The notes under the pieces were generated by a model, which had not been told where the DNA came from, made no database searches, and worked only from the letters and a program-made list of their open reading frames with translations. Position numbers and translations under genes: made by a program. A DNA stretch of 64,000 bases from Physcia stellaris (Eukaryota; Ascomycota; Lecanoromycetes; Caliciales; Physciaceae), in assembly GCA_018902385.1 (NCBI GenBank), contig JABSSW010000049.1:1-64000 (forward strand), written 5' to 3'. Position 1 is the stretch's first letter. Each line of letters starts with the position of its first letter. Shown here one piece after another: positions 32,366-42,692 of the stretch.

Positions 32366-33310
32366 TGAAAAGAACGTCTATTCGAACTTGAAATCGCTAT
32401 TTGGACTTGTCAAGACTCTTAATTCCGATACATTCGGTCTGCAACATCCACTTTTCAATTCTCGATTTTATTTTTCTACTCATTTATTACTCATCTGCAT
32501 CGCTATTTAGACTTCTGCTATTGTCGCTTTTTCTGATACGGTCACGAAGCTTTTTGCTGTTAACGAATATGAGTCGAAAACAGCTTTCGATGTTCTGTTC
32601 TCGTCGTCGCTGAAAAAGAAAAAAGAAAATAATTCACGTGCGGATCATCATCGAACGCAAACGAAAAATCAACATCTATGCAAATATCAACAAGCGAGCG
32701 AAAACTGACTAAAAGATGAAAGATATGCGAAAAATAAAAAGCAAACGAAAAGAGACGAAAAAAAATATATATTGCGATCGTGCAAAGTCTGATTTGATTG
32801 ATCGAAACTCTGTTGTTAGATAGAACATCAGATTTTCTTTACATCAATATCAATGCAATTGATTTATTCACGCTCAATCATCGTGATATGATGTCGAATC
32901 GTTCAAAATCGAACATTTGAAATCGTATATTGCAAATCGAATATATCGAATATAAAAATCTTGACAAGTTCAATTAGCGATTTCAAGTCCGGATAGACGC
33001 TTTCTAATTGAAAACGAGAAAATCGTTATTTCGATATCGAATGACAACGCTCTAGCGAGATAATCTCATAATACATTGTGATTGTTGTGTAATTGAATTG
33101 CGCAACAATGCGAACGTGTTGTGAACGCACATTCTCTTACATTTTCAAATTCAAAAATTGTCAAATCAAACACATTGCGCAATTCATTATTGCAACGAAT
33201 ATTACGAAATTTAACAATGTAAAGCGACAAAATTGTTAATTCGATATCGAATTACAATGTTTTAACGAGATAAATGTATAATATGTAATGTTTGTTGCGC
33301 AATTGCATTG
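32366..33310. repeat. Diverged inverted and direct repeats inside hAT-like element
   Basis: About 50 bases at 32,366-32,416 (core ACTTGAAATCGCTA or near, then ACTTGTCAAGA) recur inverted at about 32,957-33,010. Separately, about 80 bases from 33,021 recur directly from about 33,231 (core TTCGATATCGAATKACAA), a 210-bp offset. Both pairs are diverged, with AT-rich changes. Confidence 0.6.
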
Positions 33311-33552
33311 CGCATTGAACGTTCAATTGCGTGGCTTCGAGAGCTTCAACTCTGAAATAACCCTGATTATGCTGTTCAACCCTGAGATAACCCTGACTGC
33401 GTTCGGGATGTTTTGAGCTAAATCAATAATACTCGATAAAAACGCTAGTTATCAGCTTATCGTGATGTTTTTGTGTAATATTGCAGTCGCGAAGGTTCAA
33501 AACAACGGTTTACCCGATTTTTGGCTCAGACCCTCTGGCGAGAAATGCTGGC

Positions 33553-33625
33553 TTTTAGGCTAGCCAGGGGTCTGATTAACTGAGACAACTTTTAGGCTAG
33601 CCAGGGGTCTGAGTAGCTGAGACAA
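33553..33625. repeat. Two tandem 37-bp units at right end of hAT-like element
   Basis: TTTTAGGCTAGCCAGGGGTC starts both units, at 33,553 and 33,590. Each ends GAGACAA (33,582-33,588 and 33,619-33,625). GGCTAGCC inside each unit is a perfect palindrome. Confidence 0.8.
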
Positions 33626-33633
33626 ATGAATAG

Positions 33634-34189
33634 AACCTAGGAGGAACCCAGTTAAAGTCTCATGGTCTCACCACGCTCGTGCCTCGCTATGCGTGGAGAG
33701 AAAATATCGTCGAAATCTATGCGGATTCGGGCTCGATGAGCTGCACAGACATTGCAGCCAGGGATGAGTGAGTGCTCCGAGAATTCTGCAAAGCTCCATG
33801 ACTGAAAACCTGACCAGGAAGGGACTTTGAGTTTTTGGCGACTTTTCCCTTGAGGCCCAATGATTTACAATCGGCATCGATTGTATCATAAGCAGACTCA
33901 GGGTATCGACCACTCTGTAGTGATGCTTTTTGCTTGGGGGTGTTGCGTGTGACGCCCTTCCGTGACTCTGCGTCTTTCAGTGGCCGATTTTGTAAAATTA
34001 ATTATCAAATACAAGCCAGCAAAAGAGGATCATGTCTCACCCTGTCTGCCACTCGTCGCCGCTTGAGTGTTCTGCTTCGTTTGAGCTTCGGATTGTGGAG
34101 GATACGACAGTGTGGTAAATTGTACTTCGGAGCGAGTGACTCTAGTGTTGACTTTGCGTATTCTGCGTATATCACGGCGTACGCTGGAG
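33634..34189. other. Intergenic, 3' of HAUS6
   Basis: No supported gene. Normal composition resumes immediately after the transposon. Confidence 0.5.
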
Positions 34190-36290
34190 CTACCTCCTGG
34201 TAATGCTAATATCATGGTCGTCATCTCCAGTACTGCACACAGACGCATTCATACTACTAGGAGAATCTTCTGGTGCCGGAGAATTGGTAGGACTCATAGC
34301 GATTCTTGGTCTGCTCTTGAAGACGCTAGCGTAGTCGGCATCTTTACTGAAGAGCTGTTCAGGAGGTGTCATGTCTTCTGAGTTTTCGGGAATGGGCGTC
34401 TGCTTCTTTGGGGTCTCGAATTGGTTGGTTGGAAAATGGCGAATTCTGTTCATGGACTTTCGAGGCCCTCTTGGTTGTGCAGGCAAAAGTGACATCGACC
34501 GCCGTGTTCGCTCAAGGAGTGTAGCCGTGGCATTATCGTCAACGTTAATGCGGGTATTCAGGGACACCTCCGCTCGATACTCTGTCTGGCTCATCTCTTC
34601 GGGTCGAAAGCGATGTGAGTCTGCCGGAGAGGCTGCTGCCATGGATTGACGGGTCCTCTCCACTAATGATGGCTTGGTCTTGACAGGCGATGGTCCCGCA
34701 TGGATAGCTGTAGAGCTCATGTTTGAAGACGACTGATCAACTGCGTCCAACGTAGTCTTGGTCATTCGGCTTGGAGACATTGTCGTATCAACTTCTTGAT
34801 TAGGCTCTACCCGGCCAGTTCCTGGCGTCTCATTTGCAGTCTTTCGCGGTATCTGCAATGAGAACTCTGGATTCTCAATGGTATCACCGTGGTTTGGTGA
34901 TCGTTCTCTAGTCAGTCGGCCGTCCATGAATGTAGTTCGCGAATCCCTTACATCTGATCGTGGCCAGGATTGAGAGCCTTGTCCGGAACCCGCAATCCGC
35001 ATGTGAGCTGGCAAGGCTCTCTTGGGAGCATCTACCTCATCAAGGTCTTGCTGCATTGATTTAATTAGCTGTGCATACTCATCATCTGCAGGTAAAACTG
35101 GAGCGTGGCCATCATAAAGTGGTGGTTTAAGGGGACGTTGTAAAGCGTTTCTTTGCTCATTGTCGATCGTCTTATGTGCACTAAAATCAGATGTAGGCTT
35201 CGGCAGTGCGTCGCCCAAGATAATTCCCTCCGAGGCTTTGGTTTCTCCCGTGAGCTCCTCATGGTACTGTCTCCAGCGCTGTAGCCTAGTCCGCTGAGCA
35301 GCAACTCTATTCTCGAGATTTCGAAGTAGCCCATCCTGCTTGTTTACACCCGCTCTCGGAGTAAGCAGCCCTCCATCCACGACATGTTTCCAAGTCTCAC
35401 TGAACGGTGTTTCGAAGAGCAAGTCTTGGTCGTACTCCGGGTCCCCTTTCATCAAAACATCGAGCCACCGCGGATCGCCTTGCCAGTGAGTATCAAATCT
35501 TTGCCTGATCGCTTGAAGTGAATGATCAGGGACCTGTAGGCTAGGATTAGTCTTCTCGGCACGCCTGATTTCTTCTTGTTTGTTTGAGAGCTTATTCTCC
35601 TTCTCGTTAAGTAGATCCCGAAATTGCAAATACTGGAGTCTTTGCTGCTCCTTTCTGTGCAGAATCGCAGTCAGAGAGGCGCGGTGTGCGATGGCCAACG
35701 GCAGCAAAGATTTCCGCTCTTCAACATTGAGCTTTGTTGCCAACGCGAGACGCCTAGCTATTGCACTGCTTCGCTCGTTGTCCTTGCTCAACACTCTGTG
35801 CAATACGATAGTCGAGAATGCTGAAATTACCTCCTCAAATTTCTCTCCTTTGCATTCGTCGAGCATTGTCTTCCGAAGTACAATCTCCCGTCCAAGTATC
35901 CCATCCTTCTTGAGCCCATTGAGAGATCTGAACAGCGCAGCCCGTAGATTGATCGATTGTAACGGTGCTAGAGGAGGGAAGAAGGGCTTTAGTTTCTGTC
36001 CGCTTCTAAGTAACAGGAACAACACACTAGAAGCTTGGGGAAGTACCTACACTTCTGGTTTCTTCCTTGTCAAAGATCTCAAACAAACGGTACAGTGCCC
36101 ATTCAACGCATTGAATGCGTTTCTTTTGGTGCTGCTGTGCATCTTTCGAAGAGAGAATCTGGGTAGTGATGCCGGGCCAATCCTCACGTTTGTCGAGATC
36201 GAGAAGCCGTAGATTCGATATAATCGTCGAGGCAAAAGGCGATTGGGCTTGCGTATTGATAGTGCTGAGTTGACCTGCTGCCAAATCCAT
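34190..36290 (-). CDS. HAUS6: HAUS augmin-like complex subunit 6, about 681 residues
   Basis: Exon 1 is 36,290-36,051 and exon 2 is 35,995-34,190, separated by a 55-nt intron (GTAGGT...GGACAG). Splicing joins EWALYRLFEIFDKEETRS to KLKPFFPPLAPLQSINL, the conserved HAUS6 N-terminal domain (residues about 20-200), which also has GREIVLRKTMLDECKGEKFEE. The rest is predicted coiled coil (about 150-190) and a long Ser/Thr/Pro-rich basic tail. Augmin recruits gamma-tubulin to existing microtubules to branch the spindle; Pezizomycotina keep it although yeasts have lost it. The start is uncertain. The in-frame ATG at 36,290 is used, but an ATG at 36,409 could be spliced on by an intron ending in GGCAG near 36,284. 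It lies divergent to the HD-domain gene. Confidence 0.82.
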
Positions 36291-36638
36291 GAGATTGAGG
36301 CATCCCGAAGGTGGGCATATTCGATGATAATTTTCAATGCTGGGACGATTTTGAGCTCGGGGAGGGACGCGTCTAGGCGCGATTCACTTAAGGATTGGCG
36401 GGTGTCCATTGCCTGGGAATGCTCCGAAACGCCGCTAAAAGGCTGCTAAAGATGCCACAAAGATGCAAGCTTCCGGGCACATGTCGCAGGTAAAACTGTT
36501 TGTTGATGCTGATTGTTTATCTCGCAGCATCAGCCCGTTAAAAGACAAACAGGAGAGACCATATTTGCAGCTATTTATTGATGAAGCTCCTTCCTTCCCT
36601 GGGAAACCTTCTCATCCACATATCTTCCTGACCCAAAC
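36291..36638. promoter_or_regulatory. Divergent promoter region, HAUS6 / HD-domain gene
   Basis: About 350 bases separate the two opposed starts. No TATA motif is evident. Both promoters must lie here, and possibly the true first exon of HAUS6. Confidence 0.4.
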
Positions 36639-37494
36639 ATGTCTTCCGGCAACCCTTCACCAATTGACCAGCCCAGCAGTACACCCTCGTCAGATTCTCA
36701 GGAACAAGCATGGAGTGTTCAGTCAGGTTTGCTATCCTTTCCATTTTGTAACCATTGGCTAATCCGTCTATGCAGTCCTCTCTAGCCTCACACCGCCCGT
36801 CTCCTCGACCGAAACCGCGTCCTCCCCACTCCCCTTCCTGCACATCCTCCAACGACTCAAGACAACCAAGCGCGAAGGCTGGCTGCGCTTCGACATCTCT
36901 GGTAACAAGTTTGTATATTTCTGCAGCGACTAGTCACTGACAATTCCATTAGAGGGCGAAAGCATAGCAGACCACATGTACCGCATGTCCATACTCACCC
37001 TCCTCGCCCCTCCCTCCCTACGTTCAAAACTCAACATACCCCGCTGTACCTCCATGGCTCTAGTCCACGATATGGCCGAAGCCATCGTCGGCGACATAAC
37101 GCCGATGGACAAAGTCTCCAAACCTGAGAAGTCCCGGCGAGAGAGCACGACTATGGATTTCCTCACGTCGAAACTCCTTTCTCCCTCTGCAGGCGTGGGT
37201 TCGATTGCAGGAAGCGAAATAAATGACTTGTGGCGGGAGTATGAAGATGGGAAGACCCTGGAGTCGAGATTTGTGCATGATATTGATAAAATAGAGCTGG
37301 TGCTGCAGATGATGGAATATGAGCGCGCGGGAAAGGGGGAGGTGGACTTGAGTGAGTTCCTCGGGGTGACGAAGAAGATCAGGTTGGAAGAGTGTAAGGT
37401 GTGGTGTAACCAGGTGTTCGACGAGAGAGAGGAATTTTGGAAGAGCGTCGGGAGGCCGTTGCCGAAGGGGTGGAGGCCGATTTACGAGACGTGA
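36639..37494 (+). CDS. HD-domain 5'-deoxynucleotidase (HDDC2/YfbR type), 251 residues
   Basis: Three exons: 36,639-36,726; 36,776-36,901; 36,953-37,494. The introns are 49 and 51 nt, both GT-AG and phase 1. The N-terminal 35 residues are Ser/Pro-rich. The HD fold begins with LQRLKTTKREGWLRF. The metal-binding residues are H79 in ESIADHMYRM and H110-D111 in ALVHDMAEAIVGDITP, both diagnostic for the HDDC2/YfbR family. A downstream DIDKIELVLQMMEYE supplies the last metal Asp. Members dephosphorylate deoxynucleoside 5'-monophosphates; yeast has paralogues of the same type. Length is close to the family norm with a longer N-terminus. It is convergent with the KRE9/KNH gene. Confidence 0.9.
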
Positions 37495-37915
37495 AGACGC
37501 CAGGTTGGGATCATGGAGAGTAGCATGGAGCGGAATATCGAGCAGAGCAACGCCCGTGTTGGTGGATCGCAGGCCAGATTAGATGCCTGATAGACGACTT
37601 ATTGATTCACGACAACGGTCAGAGTGAAATCGATCTAAAAAGCTAATAGACGTGCATTTCAAAGAGCGACCGAAACGCCCTTGTGTAACTAAAGAACAAA
37701 TAAATAGATAGACCCAATACTCGCAATGAGCTAATGCAATACCACCCAAACCTCCATCCATGTATTTATCCCCCAATGCTTTCCCATTATCCTAACCATC
37801 CACTCACTATTCCTACTCAACCAATAAATCATTCCCGATCCCAATAACCCCATCCAAACATCCCTCATCTCATCCTCTCCTCATCTCATCCTCTCCCCAT
37901 CTCTCCCCAAGCCTC
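37495..37915. other. Convergent 3' region
   Basis: Lies between the stops of two converging genes. It contains a CT-rich direct repeat near 37,867-37,905 (TCATCTCATCCTCTCC twice, then a variant). No gene seen. Confidence 0.6.
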
Positions 37916-38616
37916 CTAAACAAACACCATCGCCAAGCCAACCACCGCCCCAACCCTCACCTTCCGAATACTCCTTCGCATCAAACTCCCCGCAGCACCC
38001 TCAAAAGCATCATACTGCCCCACGCGACTCGACCCCGTCGGCAACGCGACCCCATCCCCCGTCCCGCTCGCCTCCGCAAGCGAGCCATTCGTGCCGCCCA
38101 GCAGCCCATGGGCGACATAGAGCGGCGTAGGCGATGCCGATGTCGCGGCGGAGGTGGGAGTACCGCCCGTGATCTCGAATTTGGGGGAGTAGTTCGTGAG
38201 GCCGGATTGGGAGATCGAGAAGGCGTAGGTTGCGACTACGAGGGTGGAGGGGACGGTCCATGTGTAGGGCGATGTTGCGGTTGCTGGTGGGGGAGGTTAG
38301 TTTCTTGATGCGAGGCTGAGGAAAGTTGGGGGAAAGGGAGGGCACGGACAGCCTATTGTCATTACGGGCTGCAGGTTGTTGGATTCGCCTGTTACGAGCG
38401 CGAGGAGTACGACCTGGAGATGGTGTTAGGGGTGCGAGCGGATGGAGGGAGAAGATCGGGAGTTCGTACGGAGCCATCGCCGGTCCAGGTAATCTCAAAA
38501 TTCTCGCCTGCTTTGATGCCGCTGTAGTCTGGGTTTGTGAATTGTACGCATAGAACTGGGGTGAGGATGCTGAGAGTGACCATAAAGCCCCGGGCGAGAC
38601 GCCAGAAGGACAACAT
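37916..38616 (-). CDS. KRE9/KNH-domain GPI-anchored cell-wall protein, 192 residues
   Basis: Three exons: 38,616-38,470; 38,413-38,350; 38,283-37,916. The introns are 56 and 66 nt. A signal peptide lies at residues about 6-24. The Ser/Thr-rich KRE9/KNH domain follows: FTNPDYSGIKAGENFEITWT, then VVLLALVTGESNNLQ, then YTWTVPSTL and FSISQSGLTNYSPKFEI. The last 40 residues have a GAAGSL site and a hydrophobic end (VGAVVGLAMVFV), the form of a GPI signal. KRE9/KNH proteins act in beta-1,6-glucan assembly at the cell surface; many filamentous paralogues are of unknown role. The middle exon was placed by frame and by the domain, and its donor is a non-standard GTCCGT. Confidence 0.85.
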
Positions 38617-39045
38617 GGTGGACGATCAGAGCGTCGAGTTAATGGGGAAAATAAGAATGATTGATCCTTATGAGTGATCCTATTGAAAACGAGTGCTTGG
38701 ATGCGATTGATGCTCTAATGCTTAGCAACGATAGATTGGTCAACTGGACACGCTGATGATAACATCAAAAGTGTTCGTGAGAAGTTCGGTTGAGAAAAAG
38801 CTTGGAAAGGAAGTGCATTCCTGACTGTGTTGACACATTGAGTTTCCTGAGCAGCCAGGAATGTGAGCAAAATTTAAGATTTGGGAATAAGCCTTGGTAC
38901 TGTGAAGCATATGTGAAGGTTAAGCCATTTGTTCGCGGAGGCTTTGGCTCTCCTTGATGTGAGTGGTAGTATTATGCTCTAAGGTTTGCAACAAGATACC
39001 TATCATGATGTTTGCTCCAGTTTTGATCCTCCTATGGATGTACAA
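38617..39045. other. Intergenic
   Basis: Promoter side of the KRE9/KNH gene and 3' flank of the RBM25-type gene. No gene seen. Confidence 0.5.
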
Positions 39046-41685
39046 TCAAGCAGAAAGCCCTCTCTTCTCGGACTCGGAAAAGAAGATTATCTGCGCACGA
39101 TGTTAGCGTTACGTAGTAGGAATATCGTAGTGAGGCATACCATCCGCCAGAGCTTCTTCACCAACACTTCTGCCTCTTCATCCAAAGCCTATGGTATGTA
39201 CAGTCAGTAAAAGTTCCAGACGACGAAGTGAAAATACTTACGCCTTCAAGTTGCTCCACTAAAGTATCTGGTGACCCTCGTTTTCGTATGTGATCTTCCA
39301 CAACTTCCACAAGCATCTGCTCTTGCACGCCAAGGTACTCAACTATCTTCTTCTCGACAAAAGGCTTCAGTTGCTCGCCAAGAACTGTCTCATCAACAAA
39401 TTCCCACTTAACAGGCCATTTCCAAAGACCATCTTTATCTGATGGGATGTCGGCAGCCAGTTGTCGCGCGGCTTGGGCGCGCTCTTCTTCCGTCAGACCC
39501 AAAGCATCGGCGGCGTTGTCGAACTTAATGGGGATAAGAGTCCTCTTCGCAGAAGTGTCGGCCTCTTCTTCATCCTCCAAAAGGCCTTCTACATCAGCAA
39601 CCGTTCTCCGACTGCTAGCAGCAGCCTGTGCCTTCTGAGCAGCTGCACCAAGCGAAAGCTTGAAACGCTGAGGTTCTCGAGGTGCCTGAGTTTTTGAGTC
39701 TAATTCGATTGCTTGACGATTGAGGAAGTCATCAGCCATTCCGCGTGCCTGTTCTCGCTCTTGCGTCTCTCTGGCTTTTTCTCTATCCTCCGCTGCTCGA
39801 TCCAGCGCATCATCACTCGCTTCCTTGCCTCGGAATGCCGCACGATTTCGTATCCAAAGGCTTCGGTCCATGTAGTATTCCTGAACTTTCCTACCCGCCT
39901 CGATGTCATCGTTCCACTCTTGTAATTGCTTGGCCATGGTATCCTTGTGCGCGTCTTGGCGTACCTGATCATCTTTGTCTCGAGCTTTCTCCCTCTCCAC
40001 TGCTGCTGTGCGACTCCGTTCTCGGTTTAACCATCTTCGCTTTTGATCTTGGTACATCTTCTCTTGCTCGGCTTCCTTTTTCTCTTTTCTTCTACGCTCG
40101 ATCTCTTCATCGCTAGCATCACTCTCTTCGTCTTCCCGATTAATCAAGCCTGCAGCACCAGCCCCATTAATACCACTGCCATTAACAAAGGTCACCCCTT
40201 TCTGGTAGTCTTGAGGTATCTGCGATCCTTGATAGCCTTTAGGACCGGACGGTGCATTAAGCACACCTCTATCCCTGGGCCCGATTGGGATACCGTTCGC
40301 ACCACCGGCAGGTCCACTGGGGGCGGCGAGTGGTGGAGAAGCGAGTCGACTTGGCCGTGGTTGAGCCATATTTTTTCTACGCTCCTGCGCCTCAAGCTCC
40401 TCCTCCCTTCTCAGTCGTTCCATATCGCGTCTTGTACTGCGATCTCGGAATGCTGCGATCTCTTTAGCTACCGTTTCACGCATTTCGGCAGGAATATCAG
40501 AAAGCTCATCATCAACCGTAAGTGGAATAGTAACCACTTCTTCATTTGGATGTTCCACACCATTTTGCATTGACAAGTCGCCATCTTGGTCAAGGTTTGA
40601 CATGTAGGTCGGCTGAACAGGGGCTGAAGGGTTTTGTAGCTCGGCAAGGACATTGGACAAGGAACTTTTAGCAGCATCCTTTCGAAGCTGCGCTTGGATA
40701 GGGTCTTGATCTCCTCTTGAGGCCTGATATTGCTCGAGGTAATTTAGCGAGGCATCATCGACCATAACCTATTGCAAAGTATTAGCCATAGTATACCATC
40801 GTAGAAGTCAAAGGAGATACTGACAAGGAGCTTGCTCTTTTCAATCTTGACGTCTTCGCCATCTTCCTGCTTTACACCGTTCGTGTTCTGTTGCTTGACG
40901 GGTACCTCCACGTCTTTCAGCACATCTACGGCTGTAGCAAGGCTTTCGGGATCTTCGTACTCTGCAAATCCGAACCGACAAGCTTTGTTATCCGCATCCA
41001 TTGCTCTAATCCAGCGCCGCAAATTCCCACAGCACTGTAAAACACGCTCCATGCCATCATCTCCGCCTGCACCTTCCGTGATGCCACCGATAAAGATAGT
41101 TCTTGAGATCTCATCTTTTGTAGGCGGCACTAGCTGCATCATGCTCTCTCGTAATGCTTGACGTTGAGCATCCATACTGTGGCCGGCGCCGAGGCCAGGG
41201 CGAGCGGACCTTGACTCGACGTTACTCTCTCGGCGACCGGGTTCGCCTCCTAGTGGTGTAGCAGGTTTGGTTGGCCCGGTTGTTCCTAGACGTATGACAG
41301 GAGCATTGAAATTAATGTTGGGCATGTTTGCGGGTGGATTGAAGTTTGGTGGGAAGCCACCTGGTCGACCCGGTTGCTGAGCATTCGCTTGTATACCTGG
41401 CGGAGCAGCGACTCCTGGCGCTGACATCCCTGGTGGTGCTGTTGTAATTTAGTGTATACAATACAGATAGGGAGGGTGTTTGGCTTACCCATCCCTGGGG
41501 AACCGGCCATTCCTGGCGGCGCATTCTGTCCGGGAAAATTGCCAAAGCCTGGTGGACGGCCATAAGGTGTATTGCTCCCTTTGATCATTAGCTGAAGACG
41601 TTCCACATTTGGTGAAATGGGATAGGAAAATTGCGATCCCAGGCACAATGTGAAGTCGAGAGTTCTTACCTTGATAGTTAAACAT
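39046..41685 (-). CDS. RBM25: RBM25-type splicing factor with RRM and PWI domains, 779 residues
   Basis: Six exons: 41,685-41,670; 41,578-41,489; 41,438-40,825; 40,768-39,242; 39,188-39,141; 39,090-39,046. The introns are 50-91 nt, all GT-AG, and phases agree. The N-terminus is Pro/Gly/Asn-rich, like human RBM25. An RRM lies at about 142-215 (TIFIGGITEGAGGDD, CRFGFAEYEDPES). A long charged Arg/Glu-rich region follows, then a C-terminal PWI domain from about 690 (DGLWKWPVKWEFVDE, KKIVEYLGVQEQ, LDEEAEVLVKKLWRMIIFF). The short last two exons complete the PWI helix, which confirms them. RBM25 binds RNA and associates with U1 and exon-junction factors to tune splice-site choice. It is divergent from the bS21m gene. 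Confidence 0.92.
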
Positions 41686-41963
41686 GATTAATCTTCAGGC
41701 GAGACACACGCTAAGGCCTAACAAGTCTTTGCGTCTTTCAAGAGCCTAAGTCTGAAAGGTCTTCGGAGAAAATTAGTAGGTTTCGTAGCAAAGCCTGAGG
41801 CATAAGGTAACGAACATTGAGCAATTCGAGCAACAGGGTGCAGAGCCGCCAAATTGTACGGAGGACCCTGAAAGCTTGGCACGAACCACGCTTAAGCCCT
41901 CCCGTCGTAGTTCAACTACACTGAACCTCTCATTCACCACTTCGCTCACGCACACATCTAGTA
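41686..41963. promoter_or_regulatory. Divergent promoter, RBM25 / bS21m
   Basis: 278 bases separate two opposed starts. No TATA motif. Typical of a shared housekeeping promoter. Confidence 0.45.
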
Positions 41964-42692
41964 ATGGAAATCAGGAGGATAGGCGAAGGAGTTCTACGAT
42001 GTCTAGACGCTCCTCTACTGCCTTTTCTTGCTCCATCGTTAAAGACTCGAACACACTTGTCTAACAGACAAACCCCGCGCAGACCCTTCACAGTCTCTAC
42101 AAGTCTTTCCGACGATCGATCGCCTCCTCCGCAGCGCTCCAGTAACGACAGCTTCGCTGCAAGCATCAATAAAAATCCTCAGATCACCGACGTGCTTGAT
42201 AATGTCTTTGGCTACAAGGGCTCCCTAGGGCCCCAGAAATCCCGTCTTTCCTCCGACGATCAGGTCAAGAAGTCTTATGAGGAGGATATCTATCGTCGTG
42301 AGAATGAGTCCCGCGCCAGCCGCCAGGGTAGCATATCTGGCAGCATGATTTTGCCTAATGATACGTCCCCTGGTTCCACGCGCAGAGCTTCGAATGCCGT
42401 CTCTGCACAGCAGAAGTTTCCCGCACCTCGTAATACAGCGACCATCAAGTCAAGGCCTAGCTTAGGAAGGACAGTGAATGTTACGACCGCAGGCGTGGCA
42501 AGAGCCTTGCAGGTGTTAGCCAGGGAGGTACGCGACAACAACGTCAGAGCGGATCAGAAGAGGCAGAGATTTCACGAAAGAGCGGGGTTGAAGAGAAAGA
42601 GACTCAAGAGCGAAAGGTGGAGGAAGAGATTTCAAATCGCGTTCAGGGCGACGGTGCAGAAGGTTCAAGAGATGAGGAGAAAGGGGTGGTGA
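41964..42692 (+). CDS. MRP21: Mitochondrial small-subunit ribosomal protein bS21m, 242 residues
   Basis: A single exon. The C-terminal 70 residues are the bS21 domain: GVARALQVLAREVRDNNVRA, then RFHERAGLKRKRLKSERWRKRF and VQEMRRKGW at the very end, characteristic of fungal Mrp21. The N-terminus (MEIRRIGEGVLRCLDAPLLP) is Arg-rich and amphipathic, fitting a mitochondrial targeting peptide. The middle is long, Ser-rich and probably disordered, as in filamentous fungal homologues. The first in-frame ATG is used. The protein is part of the mitoribosome small subunit. Confidence 0.9.
   Translation: MEIRRIGEGVLRCLDAPLLPFLAPSLKTRTHLSNRQTPRRPFTVSTSLSDDRSPPPQRSSNDSFAASINKNPQITDVLDNVFGYKGSLGPQKSRLSSDDQVKKSYEEDIYRRENESRASRQGSISGSMILPNDTSPGSTRRASNAVSAQQKFPAPRNTATIKSRPSLGRTVNVTTAGVARALQVLAREVRDNNVRADQKRQRFHERAGLKRKRLKSERWRKRFQIAFRATVQKVQEMRRKGW

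Larger units (their letters stand above)
32140..33625. mobile_element. hAT-like DNA transposon remnant, 1,486 bp, with 8-bp target duplication
   Basis: The left end begins TTGTCTC (32,140-32,146) and the right end finishes GAGACAA (33,619-33,625), its inverse. The eight bases outside each end are identical: ATGAATAG at 32,132-32,139 and 33,626-33,633. Eight-base duplications with short inverted ends are typical of the hAT superfamily. Each end is tandemly doubled: 64-bp units start at 32,140 and 32,204 on the left, and 37-bp units end at 33,588 and 33,625 on the right. The interior is AT-rich and mutated, with no transposase readable. It is too short for a full hAT transposase, so it is a non-autonomous or deleted copy. 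Confidence 0.82.
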
